Assembly: GCA_016218905.1 (NCBI GenBank)
Contig: JACRCS010000294.1
Span: 1-6,483 of the forward strand
Direction: 5' to 3'
Length of the DNA stretch: 6,483 nt
Source: Deltaproteobacteria bacterium
GTDB lineage: Bacteria > Desulfobacterota_C > Deferrisomatia > Deferrisomatales > JACRMM01
Shown in pieces: positions 1 through 4,269 of this stretch; the first letter of the stretch is position 1, and every line of letters begins with the position of its first letter. The position numbers and the translations under genes were made by a program. The notes below the pieces were generated by a model, which saw only the letters and a program-made list of their open reading frames with translations, did no database searches and was not told where the DNA came from.

Positions 1-612
1 GATGACGGTGGCGTGGAACTCCTCGTGTACATCAAGGATGAACCGGACGATGTCCTCCGTCTCTTCGAGGTTCATCCCGGCGGCAGGCTCGTCGAGCAAG
101 AGCAGCTTCGGTTCGGCCGCGAGAGCCCTCCCCAACTCGACCCGCTTCTGGATGCCGTACGGCAGTTCGCTGACGAGCTTTCGCCGCGCGCTGTGGATCT
201 CGAGGAAATCGATGATCTCCTCCGCCTTCAGCCGGTGGCTCTCCTCCTCGCGCAGTGCTTTGCCGAGGAAGAAGCCTCCCGACAGAATGCCGCTCTGCAT
301 GAACAGATGTCGGCCGAGGAGGATGTTCTCGAGCACGGTCATGTTCCGGAAGAGTTCCAGATTCTGGAACGTGCGGCCGAGGCCGAGCGCCGCCCGTTGG
401 TGCGCCTTGAGCCCGTTCAGTTCCCTTGACTCGAAAGTAATCCGTCCCTGCTGGGGTTTGTAGTACCCGCTCAGGCAGTTCAAGATGCTCGTCTTCCCGG
501 CACCGTTCGGTCCGATGATCGAGAAGATCTCGTGTGGCCAAACGTTGAAGCTGACGTCCTTGAGAGCCGCGATACCTCCGAACCTCAACGAGACGCCCTC
601 TGCGCTGAGCAT
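1..612 (-). CDS. livG: LivG-type branched-chain amino acid ABC transporter ATP-binding protein (partial, 3' end outside window)
   Basis: One of the two cytoplasmic ATPase subunits of a HAAT-family importer, which energises uptake of branched-chain amino acids or related small carboxylates/amides. The 204 visible codons run open to the window edge; the family is usually about 250 residues, so roughly 50 C-terminal residues are missing. The N-terminus MLSAEGVSLRFGGIAAL is typical of LivG. Walker A is GPNGAGKT near residues 38-45, a Q-loop lies in GLGRTFQNLELF, the ABC signature is the LivG variant LPYGIQKRVELGRAL, and Walker B is LLLLDEPAAGMN. ATG at 612 is chosen because it fits the family N-terminus. 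The frame stays open a little upstream, but no better start codon was seen there. Its ribosome binding site is weak, so translation probably depends on coupling to livF, whose stop lies 22 nt upstream. The permeases and binding protein are probably further along the operon. Substrate cannot be read from the ATPase. Confidence 0.93.
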   Translation of the reverse strand, partial: MLSAEGVSLRFGGIAALKDVSFNVWPHEIFSIIGPNGAGKTSILNCLSGYYKPQQGRITFESRELNGLKAHQRAALGLGRTFQNLELFRNMTVLENILLGRHLFMQSGILSGGFFLGKALREEESHRLKAEEIIDFLEIHSARRKLVSELPYGIQKRVELGRALAAEPKLLLLDEPAAGMNLEETEDIVRFILDVHEEFHATVI

Positions 613-634
613 CGGCTGTTCGTGGGCCCTGCCG

Positions 635-1429
635 CTAGGACAGCCAGCGTTTTCTACGCTTATAGTGCTTGACGTCGGCAAAGCTCTTCTTCCCTCCCTC
701 CTCGGTCACCCCCAGATAGAACTCCTGCACATCCTGGTTCTTCAGGAGCTTTTCGCTGGCGTCATCCATAACGATGCGACCGTTCTCCATGATGTAGCCG
801 TGGGACGCGACGCTCAGAGCGATGTTCGCGTTCTGTTCGACGAGCAGAACGTCGATGCTCTCTTCCTCGTTGATCCTTCGAATGATCTCGAAGATCGATC
901 GGACCACGAGTGGGGCGAGGCCGAGGGAGGGTTCGTCCAGCATGAGGAGCCGCGGGCGCCCCATCAGCGCCCGTCCGATGGCCAGCATCTGTTGCTCTCC
1001 GCCGCTCAAGAACCCCGCGCGGACGTCGAGCCTGTCGCCCAACACCGGAAAATACTCGAGCACCCGCTCGACGGAGTTCTTAAACGCTCCCCGATCGGGG
1101 TTCGTGTACGCGCCGACCTTCAGGTTGTCGTAAGTCGTCAGGTCCGAGAAGACTCGCCTGCCCTCGGGTACGTGCAGGACTCCCTCGCGGACGAGAGCTG
1201 CCGGTCCCAGGGCGTCGATCCGCCTCCCCTCGAACGAGATTTGCCCCCGCTCGATGCGACCTTCCTCCGTACCCAGGATCCCCGAGATGGCCTTCAAGAC
1301 CGTGCTCTTTCCGGCCCCGTTTGCGCCGAGCAGGGCAACGATCGATCCCTTCGGCACTCTCAAGGAGACGCCCTTCACGGCGAGGATGACATCGTTGTAA
1401 GTGATCTCGACGTTTTCGAGCTCCAGCAC
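635..1429 (-). CDS. livF: LivF-type branched-chain amino acid ABC transporter ATP-binding protein
   Basis: The second ATPase subunit of the HAAT importer, expected to pair with LivG at the membrane permeases. The protein has 264 residues: Walker A GANGAGKS at 35-42, the LivF-typical HVPEGRRVF segment at 86-94, signature LSGGEQQ at 141-147, Walker B LLMLDEP at 161-167 and D-loop SLGLAP at 168-173. As usual in LivF, VEQN (197-200) occupies the switch-histidine region. The start is GTG, supported by AGGTGA 3 nt upstream and the MLELENVEITY family N-terminus. After about residue 240 there is an extra basic tail ending DVKHYKRRKRWLS, about 25 residues beyond the shortest LivF proteins. From memory, a similar tail occurs in a LivF subgroup whose operons often carry an acyl-CoA ligase, which would suggest a non-amino-acid carboxylate substrate; this is tentative. 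It lies 7 nt downstream of the XRE-cupin gene and 22 nt upstream of livG. Confidence 0.95.
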   Translation of the reverse strand: MLELENVEITYNDVILAVKGVSLRVPKGSIVALLGANGAGKSTVLKAISGILGTEEGRIERGQISFEGRRIDALGPAALVREGVLHVPEGRRVFSDLTTYDNLKVGAYTNPDRGAFKNSVERVLEYFPVLGDRLDVRAGFLSGGEQQMLAIGRALMGRPRLLMLDEPSLGLAPLVVRSIFEIIRRINEEESIDVLLVEQNANIALSVASHGYIMENGRIVMDDASEKLLKNQDVQEFYLGVTEEGGKKSFADVKHYKRRKRWLS

Positions 1430-1432
1430 GGG

Positions 1433-1438
1433 TCACCT
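1433..1438 (-). promoter_or_regulatory. livF ribosome binding site overlapping the regulator stop codon
   Basis: The minus strand reads AGGTGA with 3 nt before the GTG start at 1429. Its first bases belong to the TAG stop codon (1439-1437) of the XRE-cupin gene. The site decides the GTG start for livF and suggests that ribosomes finishing the regulator re-initiate on livF. The spacing equals that of the GGAGGTGA site before the sensor kinase at 4253. Confidence 0.7.
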
Positions 1439-1985
1439 ACTCCTGAGGCGCGGGCTGCTCGAGTTGAAGGACGGCCAGGAACTCCATGTCTTCCAAAGCA
1501 TCGACCGAATGCAACTGATCTCCGGCAAACCAGACCGTATCACTCTTCTTGAGCGTGTACTCCATCCCGCCGTATGTGAAAATGCAGCTCCCGGAGATCA
1601 TATAGCTGAGCTCCCTGCCGGCGTTCCGATGAGGCGCAATCCTGTCGCCGGCCGCCATCTGGCCGATGGCCATGGAAATCCGCTGATCGATCAGGCCTCG
1701 AGGAGCGAACAGTCTCAGTTCCAGCCCGCGGCCGTCCACTCCCGGCTGCTCTGCTGCTCGGATGATGGTGATCCCCGGGTCGGGGTGGGAGAGAAGCGCC
1801 GTGAGGGAATAACCGAGCTGGTGGGCGATGCCGGACAGGGTTGCCACCGAGGGGCTGTGGTGCCCCTTCTCGATTCGGTGGATTGTCGCATAGCTGACGC
1901 CGGTCCGCGCGGCCAGTTCCTTGATGCTCAGCCCACACTGCTTTCTCAGGACCCGTACCCGGCTCCCGACTGCTTCCTTCTCCAT
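1437..1985 (-). CDS. XRE-family transcriptional regulator with C-terminal cupin domain
   Basis: A 182-residue two-domain regulator. Residues about 8-65 form an XRE/Cro-type helix-turn-helix: IKELAARTGVSYATIHRIEKG at 21-41, with the likely recognition helix around 31-39. Residues about 105-175 form a cupin_2 beta-barrel, presumably the ligand sensor; His119, Glu125 and His159 lie at positions where cupins place metal ligands, but the second His of the classic HxH motif is replaced (Asn121), so metal binding is uncertain. XRE-cupin proteins commonly repress or activate neighbouring catabolic or transport genes in response to a small molecule. This one is the first gene of the livF-livG operon and is preceded by a palindrome overlapping its promoter, so autoregulation together with transporter control is likely. 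The ATG at 1985 has only a modest GAGAGA site upstream; the ATG at 2010 is in another frame. The effector is unknown. Confidence 0.9.
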   Translation of the reverse strand: MEKEAVGSRVRVLRKQCGLSIKELAARTGVSYATIHRIEKGHHSPSVATLSGIAHQLGYSLTALLSHPDPGITIIRAAEQPGVDGRGLELRLFAPRGLIDQRISMAIGQMAAGDRIAPHRNAGRELSYMISGSCIFTYGGMEYTLKKSDTVWFAGDQLHSVDALEDMEFLAVLQLEQPAPQE

Positions 1986-2048
1986 GCGTTCTCTCGGCGA
2001 CTTGCGACATTGGTGAATGATGGAGCGGGCTCAGACGTCACGTTTGAA

Positions 2049-2065
2049 ACATTTTTTGAAAATGT
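2049..2065. promoter_or_regulatory. Perfect palindrome, probable operator of the XRE-cupin regulator
   Basis: ACATTTT, centre TTG, AAAATGT: a 7-bp perfect inverted repeat with a 3-nt centre, markedly AT-rich against the surrounding GC-rich DNA. On the plus strand it also contains the second copy of a direct repeat TTTGAAA (2043-2049 and 2055-2061, 12 bp apart). It overlaps the proposed -10 box of the minus-strand operon and covers the expected start point, the place for a repressor to block RNA polymerase. Dimeric XRE proteins usually bind short palindromes of this kind. Assignment to the gene at 1985 is inference from position. Confidence 0.6.
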
Positions 2066-2088
2066 ATAGCATTTCGGCGCTACGTCAA
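2063..2088 (-). promoter_or_regulatory. Promoter of the regulator-livF-livG operon (extended -10)
   Basis: On the minus strand TTGACG (2088-2083) is followed, after a short 14-nt spacer, by TATACA (2068-2063), which is directly preceded by TGC, giving an extended -10 element TGCTATACA. The -35 match is good but the spacer is shorter than the usual 16-18 nt, so the extended -10 may carry most of the activity. The expected start near 2056 gives a leader of about 70 nt before the ATG at 1985. Confidence 0.5.
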
Positions 2089-2145
2089 GGCAAAGTTCTC
2101 GCTCCATGAGCACACGCGTTTCGCGACTGGGGACGGAGAGATAAG

Positions 2146-2250
2146 ATGGATCCCTTTGATGGGAGGCTGCAACGGCGCCTGGGGCTCAGCCTCGGCGGGT
2201 CGATTCTGCCGACCGCGACTACCCTGAGGAGGAACTCCCATGGCCCCTGA
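2146..2250 (+). CDS. Possible 34-residue leader ORF overlapping the DUF2889 gene start
   Basis: An ATG at 2146 preceded by GGAGAG with 5 nt spacing opens a 34-codon frame beginning MDPFDGRLQRR and ending with TGA at 2248-2250, which lies inside the first codons of the DUF2889 gene (11-nt overlap). The strong ribosome binding site of that gene lies within codons 27-29 of this frame. Two small stem-loops fall inside it: GAGGCTG/CAGCCTC (2163-2169 with 2187-2193) and GGTCG/CGACC (2198-2202 with 2210-2214). The peptide resembles no family I recognise. It may be a coupling or leader peptide or a chance frame; the decent ribosome binding site and stop overlap are the only support. Confidence 0.3.
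   Translation: MDPFDGRLQRRLGLSLGGSILPTATTLRRNSHGP
2226..2232 (+). promoter_or_regulatory. Strong ribosome binding site of the DUF2889 gene
   Basis: GAGGAGG followed by a 7-nt spacer and the ATG at 2240. This near-ideal site fixes the start of the DUF2889 gene. Confidence 0.75.
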
Positions 2251-2788
2251 GCCTGTCACCTTTCGCACGATCGAGGTGGGAACGACCCGGATCTCAGACG
2301 CCGAGATGGAGGTGACCGGAAGGCTCCGCGACGAAGTCACCGCGGACGGCAGCGCGTGCGCGTCCGCCGGCCCATCCTCCCGCCGGCGGATCCACGACCT
2401 GCGCCTGACGCTTAGCCTTCGCTACCCCGAGTTGGAGATCCTCGAGGCCTGCGCTGAGTTGGTCACATTCCCCTTTCCCGATTGCCAAAGCCTCCCGCCT
2501 GCCTACCGGAAGCTCGTGGGCCTCCGGATCGGCGAAGGGTTCGTCCGGAAAGCCCAGGCGAGGGTGGGCCGCGAAAGAGGCTGTGTTCACCTCTCCACCC
2601 TCCTCTTCGCCATGCTGGCCCCCATTCAGCAAGCGGTCCTCACCTTGCTTCCCGAGCACCCGGAGCCGAGCTTCTTCACCCGGATCGTGGACTCGTGCCA
2701 CTCCTGGCGCCGGCACGGGCCACTGTACGCGCGGCTTCGGGAGGGGAGTCTGCCGAAACCCGGCAGTCACGCCCCCATCGGAGGCTGA
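2240..2788 (+). CDS. DUF2889 domain-containing protein of unknown function
   Basis: A 182-residue protein without signal peptide or membrane helix, probably cytoplasmic. It fits DUF2889 across its length: an N-terminal DAEMEVTGRLRDEV segment (20-33), the core IHDLRLTLSLRYPELEILEA (51-70), then FPFPDCQSLPPAYRKLVGLR (77-96), IGEGFVRKAQARVGRERGCVHL (family block 97-118) and a C-terminal DSCHSWRRHGPLY (151-163). Cys82, Cys115-x-His117 and Cys153-His154 lie in segments that look conserved and could form a metal or cofactor site; this is inference. No function is established for the family. DUF2889 genes are often seen near catabolic, CoA-ligase or transporter genes, and this one is transcribed away from the XRE-cupin/liv operon. 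The start is fixed by GAGGAGG 7 nt upstream. A poorly conserved, Ala/Ser/Arg-rich linker at about 35-50 separates the N-terminal strand from the core. Confidence 0.78.
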   Translation: MAPEPVTFRTIEVGTTRISDAEMEVTGRLRDEVTADGSACASAGPSSRRRIHDLRLTLSLRYPELEILEACAELVTFPFPDCQSLPPAYRKLVGLRIGEGFVRKAQARVGRERGCVHLSTLLFAMLAPIQQAVLTLLPEHPEPSFFTRIVDSCHSWRRHGPLYARLREGSLPKPGSHAPIGG

Positions 2789-3102
2789 GGCCGCTCGCGT
2801 CCCGCGGCCCGCGTGAAGCGCCCGGGGCGAACCTTTCCGCGGTAAGCGTTCCGGGCGCTTCCTCCGCAAGCTCGCGAGGTCCCGGAGGGGTATACTGAAA
2901 GCCAGGGCTTGTCCGCGTGAGCGATTCACGAGTCCCCTCCGCAGTTTCGCCGACTCGGGCAGCGGTCGGCTGGTCGGGCGACTCGGCCGGATCGCGAGTG
3001 GTCGCGGCCAACCAAGGTTGCCTGCTCCTGGCCCACTGCTACGCTCGGGAGATCCGCCCGCGCGCACGGCCTGTTGGACGAGAGCCGGCAGGAGGGGGAG
3101 AC
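2789..3102. other. Intergenic region between the DUF2889 gene and ercA
   Basis: This 314-nt stretch holds a strong hairpin (2815-2861), a lone TATACT (2891-2896) that resembles a -10 box but has no recognisable -35 at 16-18 nt, and the ercA ribosome binding site GGAGGGGGAG (3091-3100). The ercA frame stays open upstream as far as 2917, but that stretch encodes Arg/Gly/Ala-rich sequence with no family match and is better read as leader. If TATACT is used, the leader would be about 200 nt. I see no RNA gene or small gene I can support. Confidence 0.5.
2815..2861 (+). terminator. Strong GC-rich hairpin, probable transcription end of the DUF2889 unit
   Basis: GAAGCGCCCGG (2815-2825) and CCGGGCGCTTC (2851-2861) form a perfect 11-bp stem, extendable by two G-U and two G-C pairs (2826-2829 with 2847-2850). 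The inner part can pair again (ACC with GGT). It starts 27 nt after the DUF2889 stop codon. No T-run follows, so it is not a classic intrinsic terminator. In GC-rich genomes such hairpins often mark transcript 3' ends or protect them from exonucleases. Confidence 0.5.
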
Positions 3103-4269
3103 ATGGCAGAGAGCGACGTTCCGGATCTGCGAAAGTTCTTGGCTCCGGAGTTCATCTTCGGCGTGGGCGCCCGCCGGCTGGCGGGGCGCTACGCCCGAAA
3201 CTTCGGCTCCCGCAAGGCCCTCGTCGTAACCGACCCCGGCGTGGTGCGGGCCGGCTGGGCCCAGGACGTCCTGGAGAGCCTCGACGGTGAGGGCATCGAG
3301 CACGTCGTCTTCTCGGGGGTCACTCCCAACCCGAAAGCCGAAGAGGTGATGCGCGGCGTCGAGTTCGCCCGGACGGAGGAGTGCGACCTCCTCGTGGCCG
3401 TAGGGGGCGGGAGCCCGATGGACTGCGCCAAAGGGATCGGCGTCGTCCTCTCGAACCGAGGGCATATCCTCGACTTCGTGGGCGTCGACCAGATCAAGGC
3501 GCCGATGCCGCCGCTGATCTGCGTTCCTACCACAGGCGGGACCTCGGCCGATCTCTCCCAGTTCGCCATCATCACCGACCGGCTCACGGCGACGAAGTTC
3601 GCCATCATCAGCAAGGCCGTCGTCCCCGACGTCTCGCTGGTCGACCCCCTGACGCTCACGACCATGCCGGCGGAACTCAGCGCCCAGACGGGCATGGACG
3701 CTCTCGTTCACGCGATTGAGGCGTTCGTCTCCCGAGGCCGCTCAGAGGTCACGGATCTCCACGCCCTGGAGGCGGTGCGGCTCGTCGCGGGCAACCTCGA
3801 GGCGTCGATCCGAAAGCCCATGGACGTGGAGCTGCGCACGAAGGTGATGCGGGCGAGCCTGAACGCCGGCCTCGCCTTCTCGAACGCGAGCCTCGGGGCC
3901 GTCCATGCGATGGCGCACGGCCTGGGCGGGCTCCTGGACCTACCTCACGGGGAGTGCAACGCGCTCCTGCTCGAACACGTCGTCGCCTTCAACTACCCAG
4001 AGGCGGAGGAGCGCTTTCGGCAGATCGCGCTCGCCATGGGACTCGACCTGGGCGGCATGGTGCCGAGTGCGGTCAAGCGTGCCGTCGAAAACGAAATCCG
4101 GAGGCTCAAGGCCGCGGTCGGCCTCGATCGAACCCTGCGCGCGGACGGCGTCGGCCGCAGCGACATCCCCGAGCTCGCCTGCCGCGCTGTCCGAGACCCG
4201 ACGCTCGTCACGAACCCGAGACGGGCGACGCAACGGGACTTGGAGGTGATCTATGAAGAGTCCCTGTGA
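3103..4269 (+). CDS. ercA: ErcA-like iron-containing alcohol dehydrogenase (regulatory type)
   Basis: A 388-residue group III (iron-type) alcohol dehydrogenase, the usual length for the family. The N-terminal Rossmann-like part carries [10 protein letters not shown] (101-110) for NAD(P) binding and [16 protein letters not shown] (142-157), where most catalytic relatives have PTTAGTGSE. The helical C-terminal part has the expected metal ligands: Asp199 (TGMDAL), His203 (LVHAIEAF), His268 ([12 protein letters not shown]) and His282 ([15 protein letters not shown]), with conserved His272; the 14-residue spacing between the last two ligands matches FucO. The start [28 protein letters not shown] and the end [19 protein letters not shown] match what I recall of ErcA, an alcohol dehydrogenase-like protein needed for signalling in Pseudomonas aeruginosa ethanol oxidation. 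The downstream sensor kinase overlaps its last 17 nt, supporting a regulatory role. The ATG at 3103 is chosen because GGAGGGGGAG precedes it and family similarity begins there. Enzyme activity is still possible, since all metal ligands are present. Confidence 0.85.
   Translation: MAESDVPDLRKFLAPEFIFGVGARRLAGRYARNFGSRKALVVTDPGVVRAGWAQDVLESLDGEGIEHVVFSGVTPNPKAEEVMRGVEFARTEECDLLVAVGGGSPMDCAKGIGVVLSNRGHILDFVGVDQIKAPMPPLICVPTTGGTSADLSQFAIITDRLTATKFAIISKAVVPDVSLVDPLTLTTMPAELSAQTGMDALVHAIEAFVSRGRSEVTDLHALEAVRLVAGNLEASIRKPMDVELRTKVMRASLNAGLAFSNASLGAVHAMAHGLGGLLDLPHGECNALLLEHVVAFNYPEAEERFRQIALAMGLDLGGMVPSAVKRAVENEIRRLKAAVGLDRTLRADGVGRSDIPELACRAVRDPTLVTNPRRATQRDLEVIYEESL
4242..4249 (+). promoter_or_regulatory. 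Consensus ribosome binding site of the sensor kinase inside ercA
   Basis: GGAGGTGA, matching the full 16S anti-Shine-Dalgarno core, ends 3 nt before the ATG at 4253. It lies within the last codons of ercA (Glu-Val-Ile), so the kinase is translated from inside the ercA reading frame. It fixes the kinase start and suggests translational coupling. Confidence 0.8.

Noticed and set aside
32..541. A 169-codon minus-strand frame inside livG in another frame
   Set aside because: The LivG frame on the same strand carries Walker A, signature and Walker B motifs; this one is an out-of-frame shadow.
485..1552. A 355-codon open frame on the plus strand over livF
   Set aside because: The opposite strand encodes a complete LivF with all ABC motifs. 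The plus-strand protein has no family features and its openness follows from codon bias.
1401..2069. A 222-codon plus-strand frame over the XRE-cupin gene
   Set aside because: Antisense to a well-formed HTH-cupin gene, with no domain of its own.
2044..2070. A plus-strand promoter TTGAAA / TATAGC for the DUF2889 gene within the palindrome region
   Set aside because: The spacer is only 15 nt and the -10 match is poor. A divergent promoter here is possible but not supported well enough.
2891..2896. TATACT as an ercA promoter -10 box
   Set aside because: No acceptable -35 at 16-18 nt and no TGn extension; too weak to list as a promoter.
2294..3067. A 257-codon minus-strand frame opposite the DUF2889 gene
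   Set aside because: Arg/Pro/Gly-rich sequence without family resemblance. The plus strand has a strong ribosome binding site and a recognisable DUF2889 protein.
2917..3102. A 62-codon N-terminal extension of the ErcA-like protein from an upstream GTG
   Set aside because: Family similarity starts at the ATG at 3103, which has its own strong ribosome binding site. The extension is low-complexity Arg/Gly/Ala sequence and not a recognisable signal peptide.
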